From contig JACOST010000031.1 in assembly GCA_016178705.1 (NCBI GenBank), forward strand, positions 124,001-188,000: a DNA stretch of 64,000 nt, given 5' to 3'. The position numbers were made by a program, and so were the translations under genes. A model generated the notes under the pieces. That model made no database searches. It saw only the letters and a program-made list of their open reading frames with translations, and was not told the origin of the DNA. Below are positions 15,940 through 22,454 of the stretch, piece after piece (position 1 is the first letter of the stretch; each line of letters starts with the position of its first letter). The stretch is from Deltaproteobacteria bacterium. GTDB lineage: Bacteria > Desulfobacterota > Binatia > HRBIN30 > JACQVA1.

Positions 15940-16669
15940 GGCGATACAGGAGGCGGCCGCCGTCGACCGGGAGCACCACGCCGGTGATGTAGTCGGATCG
16001 CGCGAGGAACAGCACCGCGTCGGCGATGTCCTGCGCCGTGCCCGCGCGCCGCAACAGGGTGCGGTCGATCTCGCGCTGCCGCAGCGCCGGATCGAAGCCA
16101 TCCGGAAACAACACCGGGCCGGGCGCAATCGCATTCACGCGCACCTGCGGCGCCAGCTCCCGGGCGAGATCACGGACCAACGCAACGACGCAGCTCTTGG
16201 CGATGGAGTAGGGGATATAGTCCACCCAGGGGCGGATGGCGGCGACATCGGCGAATGCGACGATGGCACCGCGGCGCTCGCGCAAATGTGGCGCCGCTCG
16301 CTGCGCGCAGTAAAAAAGTGTGTCGAGGTTGCTCCGCATCATATCGTCCCAGTCGTCGCTGGTTACATCAGCCATGGGCGTGCGCCGGAATACTCCCGCG
16401 TTGGCAACCAGCAGATCAAGACGACCGAACGTCGCGATAGCGAAGTCGATCAACGCGTGGGCGCGGTCACGCTCTCGAACGTCGGCACGAAACGCTTCCG
16501 CGCGTACGCCCAAGGCTTGCGCTTCACGGACGGTATCGGCCGCTGCTTCCGGGGACTGATGGTGGTTGACGACGACGTGACACCCCGAGCGGGCGAGAGC
16601 AACCACCGTCGCCCGCCCTAGGCGTCGGGCGCCACCAGTTACGACGGCGATCGCGTCACGTAGTTCCAT
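15929..16669 (-). CDS. Pteridine-reductase-like short-chain dehydrogenase
   Basis: A 246-residue SDR with the TGGARRLG cofactor motif (residues 11-18), NAG (ANAGVF), and the catalytic YSIAK. Two features set it apart from FabG-type enzymes: the glycine motif fits the TGxxxRxG pattern of pteridine reductases, and the usual catalytic serine is replaced by Asp (AFADVAA). PTR1 and FolM also carry an Asp there. It may therefore reduce dihydropteridines or dihydrofolate rather than a ketone. I chose ATG 16669 (MELRDAIAVV); a longer frame reaches 16717. It precedes trmB on the same strand with overlap. Confidence 0.85.
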   Translation of the reverse strand: MELRDAIAVVTGGARRLGRATVVALARSGCHVVVNHHQSPEAAADTVREAQALGVRAEAFRADVRERDRAHALIDFAIATFGRLDLLVANAGVFRRTPMADVTSDDWDDMMRSNLDTLFYCAQRAAPHLRERRGAIVAFADVAAIRPWVDYIPYSIAKSCVVALVRDLARELAPQVRVNAIAPGPVLFPDGFDPALRQREIDRTLLRRAGTAQDIADAVLFLARSDYITGVVLPVDGGRLLYRREA

Positions 16670-16723
16670 GTGGGGTTGTCGCGTAAACAACGCGGGGCGA
16701 CACCGGACGCCGACCAAAGCCGG

Positions 16724-17329
16724 TCACTCGTCGGGTGAGCCGGAATCTTCTGCTGGCGGAGCTTCCGCGGCGTCCAGCGGCGCTGGCTCCGTGTCATCAA
16801 CGACCGCGTTGTCGCTCGGCGGATCGCCGGTGGCTTCATCCGCTGGCGCATCACCGAGGTCCGCCTCACCGGCATCGGCTTGGGCCACGCTCGACCCTTC
16901 GAGTTGTGGCGAATCCTGCTGCACGGGCTCAATCGCGAGCAACTGTTCGCGCAGCGAGCGGAGATCGTGCAGGGGCTCGGCGATGCGTTCGCCGAGCTCG
17001 GCATCGCGGTCCATCTTCACCGCGCCGACGGTGGCGTCATCGACGCTGATGGTCGCGAACGTGCCCCCACTGCCGCTGACCGGGCCGGCGCTGATATCGG
17101 AAACCGATCCGCTCAGCATGCTGCCGACGCTGGCATCGCGTACGGAGCCGGAGTGCATGGAGCCCGCGCTCGCTTCGTGAAGCGACAGGGTGTGGTTATG
17201 AACGCTCGTACTCACGTCGGAGAGGGCGCCGCTGCCTTGACCGATGGGGTCGCTGCCCCCGTCCATCACTTGCGCCGCCGCGATACGAGCGGCCAAGCTG
17301 AGTACGAGCGTGAAAGCCAATCGTTGCAT
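16724..17329 (-). CDS. Secreted low-complexity repeat protein
   Basis: A 201-residue protein with a probable signal peptide (MQRLAFTLVLSLAARIAAA). I recognise no family. Residues 40-90 contain a degenerate repeat of about 12 residues, seen as SAGSMHSGSVRDA, SVGSMLSGSVSDI and SAGPVSGSGG, which may form a beta-rich or flexible stalk. The C-terminal half is strongly acidic (Asp/Glu/Ala/Pro). It starts six bases after the malic enzyme stop on the same strand, so it is probably co-transcribed. Export to the periplasm or surface is inferred. Confidence 0.6.
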   Translation of the reverse strand: MQRLAFTLVLSLAARIAAAQVMDGGSDPIGQGSGALSDVSTSVHNHTLSLHEASAGSMHSGSVRDASVGSMLSGSVSDISAGPVSGSGGTFATISVDDATVGAVKMDRDAELGERIAEPLHDLRSLREQLLAIEPVQQDSPQLEGSSVAQADAGEADLGDAPADEATGDPPSDNAVVDDTEPAPLDAAEAPPAEDSGSPDE

Positions 17330-17335
17330 ACGAGA

Positions 17336-18508
17336 CTAACGCCGGCAGACGCCGGTGCGGCGCGCGGCATCCGCGACCGCCGTGCCGACCTGATAGGCGA
17401 CCTTCTTGTCGAGCGGATCGGGCAACACGCGCTCGGGCGTGGGTTCGATGACGTAACTCGCGAGCGCGTGCGCGGCCGCCAGCTTCATGTCCTCATTGAC
17501 CGCCGTCGCGCACGCGTCGAGGGCGCCGCGAAAGACGCCGGGGAAGGCGAGAACGTTGTTAATCTGGTTTGGGAAGTCGCTGCGGCCAGTGCCGACGACC
17601 ACGGCGCCGCCGGCGCGAGCGGCATCGGGCAGGATCTCCGGCGTCGGGTTGGCCATCGCGAAGATGATGGGATGCGGGTGCATCGTGCGCACCATCTCGG
17701 GCGTGACTATATTCGCTTGCGACAAGCCAATGAAGACGTGCGCTCCGCGCAATGCGTCGCTGAGACCACCGGCGAGACCGCGGCGATTGGTGTGCGCGGC
17801 CATCTCGCGCTTGTGCGGGTTGAGATCCGTGCGGCCCGCGTGCACGATGCCTTTCGAGTCGCACAGGATGATGTCGCCGGGCTCCTGGCCGCAGTGCTGG
17901 ATCAAGCGCGCACAAGCGATCGCCGAGGCGCCACTGCCGCTGAAGACGATGGTGCAGTCACTCAACTTGCGATTGGTGACCTTCAACGCGTTGAGCAGCG
18001 CGGCGAGCACGACGATCGCGGTGCCGTGCTGATCGTCATGGAACACGGGAATGCCGAGATCCTGCAGCCGCGCTTCGACATCGAAGCAGCGCGGTGCCGA
18101 GATGTCCTCCAAGTTGATGCCACCGAATACCGGCGCAATCGCGCGTACGACGCGCACGATTTCGTCGACGTCCTGCGTGTCGAGGCAAATCGGGAAGGCG
18201 TCGACGTTGGCGAACTCTTTGAACAGCACCGCTTTGCCTTCCATCACCGGCAACGCGGCCGCAGCGCCGAGGTTGCCGATGCCGAGAATGGCCGAGCCGT
18301 CGGAGACCACGGCGACGGTGTTGCGCTTGATCGTGAGGTCGAAGACCTTTGCCGGATCCTTGGCGATCTCAAGGCAGACCTGCGCCACGCCGGGGGTGTA
18401 CGCCAGGCTCAAGTCCTTACGCGTCTTGAGCTCAACCTTGCTCTTCACCTCCAACTTGCCGTGGATCTGGGCGTGCAGCGCCACCGACTCGCGAGCGAGA
18501 TCTTCCAT
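17336..18508 (-). CDS. NAD(P)-dependent malic enzyme
   Basis: A 390-residue malate dehydrogenase (oxaloacetate-decarboxylating), converting malate to pyruvate and CO2. The N-terminal malic domain has LAYTPGVAQVCLEI and SDGSAILGIGNLGAAAALPVMEGK (about 75-98) with the catalytic Lys. The NAD(P)-binding domain has FSGSGASAIACARL (about 190). ATG 18508 gives the usual MEDLARES start; the frame is open to 18787 but that extension crosses a REP-like repeat and is unlikely coding. The length matches short bacterial malic enzymes without the phosphotransacetylase domain of MaeB. Confidence 0.93.
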   Translation of the reverse strand: MEDLARESVALHAQIHGKLEVKSKVELKTRKDLSLAYTPGVAQVCLEIAKDPAKVFDLTIKRNTVAVVSDGSAILGIGNLGAAAALPVMEGKAVLFKEFANVDAFPICLDTQDVDEIVRVVRAIAPVFGGINLEDISAPRCFDVEARLQDLGIPVFHDDQHGTAIVVLAALLNALKVTNRKLSDCTIVFSGSGASAIACARLIQHCGQEPGDIILCDSKGIVHAGRTDLNPHKREMAAHTNRRGLAGGLSDALRGAHVFIGLSQANIVTPEMVRTMHPHPIIFAMANPTPEILPDAARAGGAVVVGTGRSDFPNQINNVLAFPGVFRGALDACATAVNEDMKLAAAHALASYVIEPTPERVLPDPLDKKVAYQVGTAVADAARRTGVCRR

Positions 18509-18712
18509 AGGGGCGTGTACTGTGGCCGGTTGCCAGCGAAGTTGCAAGCTGGTGCGGCTCGGCCAATGAAGGGCCACGGCAAAGTCGTCCGCGGAGGGCT
18601 TTGCGGGCTGACTTCCTCTGAGAGACAGCCCGTGGCTCCGGTCCCGGGCCGTCATGCCCGCAATCGTCCAGCGGGCGCCTTGATCCAGATCTGTGACATC
18701 GGTCGGCGAATC

Positions 18713-18786
18713 TGGGAGGGCGAGTCTTCTGGCGAGCCGCCGGCGCGGCGATGGTGCGGCGGCTCGGCGGGAGCCTCGCCCTCCCA
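18713..18786. repeat. REP-like imperfect inverted repeat
   Basis: Arms TGGGAGGGCGAG...GAGCCGCCG and CGGCGGCTC...CTCGCCCTCCCA face each other around a short central spacer. The stem is GC-rich with a small internal mismatch block, like repetitive extragenic palindromes mobilised by RAYT transposases. It lies upstream of malic enzyme and just before the integrase remnant. Confidence 0.7.
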
Positions 18787-18855
18787 AGACCTCATTCTCA
18801 ATGACGTTAAGAAGGGCACAGGGAACCTTGGCAAACCGCGCAACTGGATCCGGGG

Positions 18856-19008
18856 TGGCTTGACGATGTCGTGCGCGCGAAACGGTCGCAGCGCTTGCCG
18901 GTCGTGCTCACGCGGTCGGAGGTTGAGGTGTTGCTGGCAGCGCTTGACGGGGTTTCTTGGATCATGGCAATGATCCTCTATGGATCGGGGCTCCGGTTGA
19001 TGGAGTGC
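18856..19008 (+). pseudogene. Integron-type tyrosine integrase, internal fragment
   Basis: About 51 codons starting WLDDVVRAKRSQRLP match the end of the core-binding domain and start of the catalytic domain of IntI-like tyrosine recombinases. The LPVVLTRSEVEVLLAALDG segment and ILYGSGLRLMEC (box I with the catalytic Arg) are characteristic. Homology stops after MEC: the expected LRLRVKDxDF continuation and boxes for the other catalytic residues (His-x-x-Arg, Tyr) are absent, and no N-terminal domain is found upstream. It is a dead fragment. Its orientation is the same as the cassette-like genes downstream, as in so-called reverse integrons, but the truncation makes the original layout unsure. 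Confidence 0.75.
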
Positions 19009-19023
19009 CGATGGATTGTGCGC

Positions 19024-19047
19024 AACGCCAGCAGGTCGGCGTTAGCC
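19024..19047 (+). other. attI-like core site (GGCGTTAGCC)
   Basis: GGCGTTAGCC at 19038-19047 is identical to the right core of the attC at 20391-20400 and is preceded by AACGCC at 19024-19029, forming a small AAC/GTT inverted pair. Its place just after the integrase fragment suits an attI or a decayed recombination end. Evidence is limited to the shared decamer and position. Confidence 0.35.
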
Positions 19048-19232
19048 AGCAGCCTAGGTCGCATAGCAGGCTTCACCGGCCGCGCGAGGAAGCGAGTTCC
19101 AACATGCCAACGTTCCGGAACATTCGCAGCGACGAATCCACCGATCGTGCTCGGCGATACGAAGTGACGCTCGCTTGGGTTGCCGAGGGTTTTCGGACGC
19201 CGAATTCATGTTCGGCATAGATCATCAATCTC

Positions 19233-19889
19233 ATGAATCGGCTGGTTACCGCGTGCTCGCTCATTCTTTTGCTGGTCATCTTCCTGCTGGCCTGGAAGCT
19301 GAAGGAGGCAATGAACGAGATCCGAACGGCAAATGCGTCGGTGAGTTCACTCCGATCGGTCAACGCGGAGCTGTCGACGGCAAAGCAGGCCCTTGAAGCC
19401 GAACTACTGCGCCTCAAGTCGCCGCCTGAGCGAGTGCTCGAAGGAGAAGTGTTCATCGTCACCAGAGGCCGAGAGAACTACAAGCTCGGGTTGGTAGAGA
19501 TCGGCGTACTCGAAATGGATTCTCTCCATGAGCTCTTGACGGCAAAGCGGGCTGTGGCGTCGTCTGAGGTCGCGCGTCTTGAACCGTTCCTTCAACGTGC
19601 GAAAGCAGACAGGGATGCAAAGGATAGCGCAGAACGCGCAGCCTTCGAGGCGTCGCTCAAGGCAATCGCATCGGGGAATTTCGAGGCGGCTTCGGCGGCC
19701 CACGACAAGGCCCGGAAGGTGGCATCGGCTGCGGGCAATCACTATTCCAAGCTCACCGCAGAGAGGAAATACTACTTCTCGGGTACGGCAAACGTCCCAG
19801 CTCTTGAGAGCGAGACCGAGTATCGCCCCTGTGAGTCTGTCTTTGCTGACGCAACAAAACAGAAGAATACTTTTGGCTCGTCAAGCTGA
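19233..19889 (+). CDS. Membrane-anchored coiled-coil protein, probably frameshifted at its end
   Basis: No family recognised. The 218-residue product starts with a single hydrophobic helix (residues 4-22, SLILLLVIFLLAW), followed by a coiled-coil-like stretch (25-62) and an Ala/Lys/Glu-rich helical region (about 105-170). The last part (SGTANVPALESETEYRPC) reads like a beta domain that breaks off in NTFGSSS. Reading the neighbouring frame from about 19868 gives YFWLVKLTVDEKSSK, a more protein-like continuation, so a one-base frameshift is likely. It lies between the attI-like and attC-like sites and is probably cassette-borne. Codon usage looks less GC-biased than flanking genes. Confidence 0.5.
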   Translation: MNRLVTACSLILLLVIFLLAWKLKEAMNEIRTANASVSSLRSVNAELSTAKQALEAELLRLKSPPERVLEGEVFIVTRGRENYKLGLVEIGVLEMDSLHELLTAKRAVASSEVARLEPFLQRAKADRDAKDSAERAAFEASLKAIASGNFEAASAAHDKARKVASAAGNHYSKLTAERKYYFSGTANVPALESETEYRPCESVFADATKQKNTFGSSS

Positions 19890-19891
19890 CG

Positions 19892-20080
19892 GTGGACGAG
19901 AAGAGCAGCAAGCAGACTCTTACCCTGTCGAACGACGACCGTGGAGGGAAGGGAAGTCATCGGAACTTTGTCCACCCAAGAGTTGCCAAACCTGTGGTCA
20001 TGTCCGGCAATCTGGGAGATGATGCCAAGCGCTACCAAGTTCGGGCGGTGCAGCTCGCGATAGAGGAGTCCAACAAATGA
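19892..20080 (+). pseudogene. HicA-like mRNA interferase remnant, N-terminus replaced
   Basis: The last 45 codons match HicA-type toxins: KGSHRNFVHPRVAKPV carries the family's GSHR catalytic-His motif, and GNLGDDAKRYQVRAVQLAIEE matches the C-terminal helix. The expected first helix (ending DGW plus about five residues before GSH) is absent. Instead, the frame upstream reads through into the C-terminal sequence of the preceding gene (WLVKLTVDEKSSKQTLTLSN). I infer a deletion that fused two cassette genes. The stop overlaps the hicB start by four bases, the normal hicA-hicB coupling. Confidence 0.55.
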
Positions 20081-20316
20081 AAGAGAGCGCTCGCTACGTC
20101 AAGATTGTTGAGTGGTCGGAAGAGGACCACTGCTACGTGGGTAGTTCACCGGGCTTGGTCTACGGAGGATGCCACGGCGCCAACGAACGAGACGTGTTCG
20201 ACGAGCTGTGCAAGATCGTGGAGGACGCGATCACCCTCTACAAGACGGACGGCAAACCGCTCCCTCCGCCGACCGCCGGGCGTGACTTCGCGAACAAGAT
20301 GCAACACGTCGCATAA
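20077..20316 (+). CDS. hicB: HicB-family antitoxin-like protein
   Basis: A 79-residue protein with the HicB partial RNase H-like fold: a YVKIVEWSEEDHCYVGSSPGLV strand pair, then CHGANERDVFDELCKIVEDAI helix, and a KPLPPPTAGRDF tail. There is no obvious C-terminal DNA-binding domain, as in short HicB proteins. Its start overlaps the hicA remnant stop (ATGA). Its stop codon TAA lies inside the left end of the attC site, typical of an integron cassette. With hicA damaged, it may be an orphan antitoxin kept by chance. Confidence 0.75.
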   Translation: MKESARYVKIVEWSEEDHCYVGSSPGLVYGGCHGANERDVFDELCKIVEDAITLYKTDGKPLPPPTAGRDFANKMQHVA

Positions 20317-20400
20317 CCCGGCGATGGACCCGACCGGCTTGAACTGGGCTGCTCGCCGCGGAGTGTCCTGCGCCGCCGGGTCATCGCCAAGGCGTTAGCC
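20311..20400 (+). other. attC-like integron recombination site
   Basis: The site begins GCATAAC (20311-20317, matching RYYYAAC) and ends GTTAGCC (20394-20400, close to GTTRRRY). Inside, GGCGATGGACCCG (20320-20332) pairs with CGGGTCATCGCC (20377-20388) leaving exactly one unpaired G, the extrahelical-base hallmark of attC hairpins. About 44 bases of variable terminal structure lie between the arms. The hicB stop codon is embedded in the left core. The stop codon of the convergent thiolase is formed by the TTA of the right core. Confidence 0.7.
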
Positions 20401-21621
20401 GACGACGAACGCGACGCTGGTGGTACCGCTCCCGCCGATGTTCAAGGTAGCGATCTTCTTGGCGCCTTCGACCTGGTAGTCGCCGCACTGACCGGTGATC
20501 TGCCGGTACGCGTCGAGCACCTGGCGCGTGCCGGTGGCGCCGACCGGATGACCACAGCCGATCAGGCCACCGCTCGGATTGATCGGCAACTTGCCGCCCA
20601 TCTCGATGGTGCCGTCTTCAATCGCCTTCCACGACTCGCCCGGCTTGGTCAGACCGAAATGATCGATGGCCATGTACTCCGAGGTCGTGAAGCAGTCGTG
20701 CGTCTCGATCGCATCGACGTCCCAGCACTGCGCGACGCCCGCGCGCTTGAAGGCGTCGAGAATCGTCTGACGAGTATGCGGCAGGACGTACGGATTGTTC
20801 TTGCTCTCGGCGACTTTCGCGGTGAATTCGATCGGAGCGGTGTGATGACCCCACCCCAGCAGGCGCGGAATGGAGCCCAGCGCAATGCCTCGACGCTTGG
20901 CGTACACCGTCGCGTACTGCTCGGAGGCGAGGAATAAACTCACCGCGCCGTCGGTGACCTGTGAGCAGTCGGACACCTTGATGCGGCCGCCAATGATGCT
21001 GTTGAACTTGTCCTGCGAGCGCGCGTGGTCTTCGGTCATGTACCAGTTGCGCGTCTGCGCCAGCGGGTTGCGCTTGGCGTTGGAGTAGTTCACCGCCGAG
21101 ATGTGGGCGAGGTGCTCGTCCTTCAACCCGAAGCGCTTGTCGTACTCGTCGCCAAGCTTGCCGAAGAGTTTCGGAAACGGAAACTCGATGCCCTTGGCTT
21201 CGCGTTCGTACCACGCAGCGGTACCGAGGAAGTCGCCACCCTTGGCGGGGTCAACGGTCTTCATCTGCTCGACGCCGACAACCATGGCGAGATCGTAGCG
21301 CCCCGCTTCGATCTCCGCCGAGGCAGCGAGAATCGCGATACTGCCCGACGCGCATGCGGCTTCGTGGCGCGCCGTGGGCAGACCGGAGAACTCCGGATCG
21401 ATGTCGACGAGGAAGGCGCCAAGGTGCCCCTGCATCGCGTAGAGTTCGGCGGCGAAGTTGCCAACGTGGCCGACTTCGACCTCATTCGCCTCGATGGCCG
21501 TGTCTTCCAGACCACCGAGTACCGCCTCGCGCATTAGGGCGACGATGTGCTTGCTCTCCTTGTTCCAATTGCGGGCGAAGTCGGTCTGATATCCGCCGAG
21601 CACATAGATGGGCGTTGCCAT
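20395..21621 (-). CDS. Thiolase / acetyl-CoA acyltransferase family protein
   Basis: A 408-residue thiolase-fold enzyme. The nucleophile Cys lies in EAACASGSIAILAA (about residue 90) and the C-terminal GGLIGCGHPVGATG motif has the second catalytic Cys/His pair (about 350). It resembles the group of acetyl-CoA acetyltransferases used in fatty-acid or steroid breakdown. The ATG at 21621 follows GGAGGATGCG; the frame is open to 21720 but without support. Its stop codon lies in the right core of the attC site, so the 3' end abuts the integron remnant. A 3-hydroxyacyl-CoA dehydrogenase gene 0.8 kb away (same strand) would act one step earlier in beta-oxidation. Confidence 0.9.
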   Translation of the reverse strand: MATPIYVLGGYQTDFARNWNKESKHIVALMREAVLGGLEDTAIEANEVEVGHVGNFAAELYAMQGHLGAFLVDIDPEFSGLPTARHEAACASGSIAILAASAEIEAGRYDLAMVVGVEQMKTVDPAKGGDFLGTAAWYEREAKGIEFPFPKLFGKLGDEYDKRFGLKDEHLAHISAVNYSNAKRNPLAQTRNWYMTEDHARSQDKFNSIIGGRIKVSDCSQVTDGAVSLFLASEQYATVYAKRRGIALGSIPRLLGWGHHTAPIEFTAKVAESKNNPYVLPHTRQTILDAFKRAGVAQCWDVDAIETHDCFTTSEYMAIDHFGLTKPGESWKAIEDGTIEMGGKLPINPSGGLIGCGHPVGATGTRQVLDAYRQITGQCGDYQVEGAKKIATLNIGGSGTTSVAFVVG

Positions 21622-21785
21622 CGCATCCTCCGTTGGTGGGCGATTCAACCCGCCCGACGATTGGCAACCTACCATCGTGGTTCCGCCTCGCGCAAGATGG
21701 GTGCGCGACGGCGGGTGCACGCCGTGGTCGCCTCGCAGTGCCGGGCTCCGTGCCCGCAGCGATCCCTTGCAATCCGCCGGATCAT

Positions 21786-21805
21786 ACCATATATGGCAAC
21801 CATAT
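21786..21805 (+). promoter_or_regulatory. Candidate operator of the vapBC-like pair
   Basis: Two ACCATAT copies (21786-21792 and 21799-21805) lie 13 bases apart, the second overlapping the antitoxin start codon. RHH antitoxins bind such short tandem or inverted sites to repress their own operon. The AT-rich block stands out from the GC-rich surroundings. Confidence 0.4.
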
Positions 21806-22037
21806 GAATGAGACGCAAAAGACCACGATCTATCTCGATAGCGCGGACTATCAGCGACTCAAGGCGATGGCGCGGCGGCAGGGGCGCAAGCCCGCCGAGC
21901 TCGTGCGCGAAGCCGTCGCCGCGTATGCCCGGCGGGGCACTCGCGTGCCGCGCAGCCTCGGTGCCGGCCGCAGCGGCAAAGGCAATCTCAGCGAGCGCGC
22001 CGAGGTTCTGCTGAAGGGAATGGGCCGCGCCCGATGA
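21804..22037 (+). CDS. Ribbon-helix-helix antitoxin (CopG/VapB type)
   Basis: A 77-residue DNA-binding antitoxin. Residues 5-45 form the RHH fold: the KTTIYLDSADYQRLKAMA strand and helix, then the RKPAELVREAVAAYA helix. The C-terminal tail would bind the toxin. The frame is open far upstream, but ATG 21804 is the natural start, just after a repeated ACCATAT operator. It overlaps the PIN toxin gene by four bases (ATGA), the typical arrangement for translational coupling of a type II toxin-antitoxin pair. Confidence 0.88.
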   Translation: MNETQKTTIYLDSADYQRLKAMARRQGRKPAELVREAVAAYARRGTRVPRSLGAGRSGKGNLSERAEVLLKGMGRAR

Positions 22038-22447
22038 TCGTGGCCGATACGGGTGCGATCATTGCGTTGCTGGATGGCGATGACCATCACCATGAGGTGA
22101 TGCGTGCGCTATTCGAGGAACAACCCGCTCGTTGGCTGCTGCCTTGGGCGATCCTACCCGAGGTCGACTACCTCGCCCATACGCACTTGGGCCAACGCGT
22201 CGCGGAGGCGTTTCTCGCAGACGTCGCGGGTGGTTCGTTCGTGATGGAGTGGGGAAACGACGCCGACATCGATCGCGCCTACGAGCTGAATAAGCGATAT
22301 CGCGCGCTCCAGTTGGGACTCGTTGATGGGATCGTGATGGCGATCGCAGAGCGACGACATGCAGAGGCAATCGCGACGCTCGATCTGCGCCACTTCAGTG
22401 CAGTGTCGCTACGCGGCAAATTAAAGCTGCTTCCGCGCGATCTCTAA
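22034..22447 (+). CDS. PIN-domain toxin (VapC type)
   Basis: A 137-residue PIN-domain ribonuclease. The acidic metal-binding residues are visible: Asp5 in VADTGAI, a Glu in LPEVDYL (about 43), Asp near LQLGLVDGIVMA (about 99) and Asp in ATLDLRHF (about 117). VapC toxins cut tRNA or rRNA when freed from the antitoxin. The upstream RHH gene overlaps by four bases. The pair sits between two acyl-CoA metabolism genes on the opposite strand. Confidence 0.9.
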   Translation: MIVADTGAIIALLDGDDHHHEVMRALFEEQPARWLLPWAILPEVDYLAHTHLGQRVAEAFLADVAGGSFVMEWGNDADIDRAYELNKRYRALQLGLVDGIVMAIAERRHAEAIATLDLRHFSAVSLRGKLKLLPRDL

Positions 22448-22454
22448 TCCGCGT

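Noticed and set aside
18788-18855. Possible N-terminal half of the integrase upstream of the fragment
   Set aside because: The same frame reads EGHREPWQTAQ and similar, with no match to the SAM-like core-binding domain, so only the 51-codon segment is called.
16880-18973. A 697-codon plus-strand ORF opposite malic enzyme and the secreted protein
   Set aside because: It is the antisense shadow of genes with strong family motifs, is low-complexity and Arg/His-rich, and shows no recognisable domain.
19772-20038. A minus-strand ORF of 88 codons with a carboxypeptidase-regulatory-like segment (TDSQGRYSVSLSRAG)
   Set aside because: It overlaps the plus-strand HicA signature and has no convincing start region; the similarity is short and could be chance, though I could not fully exclude it.
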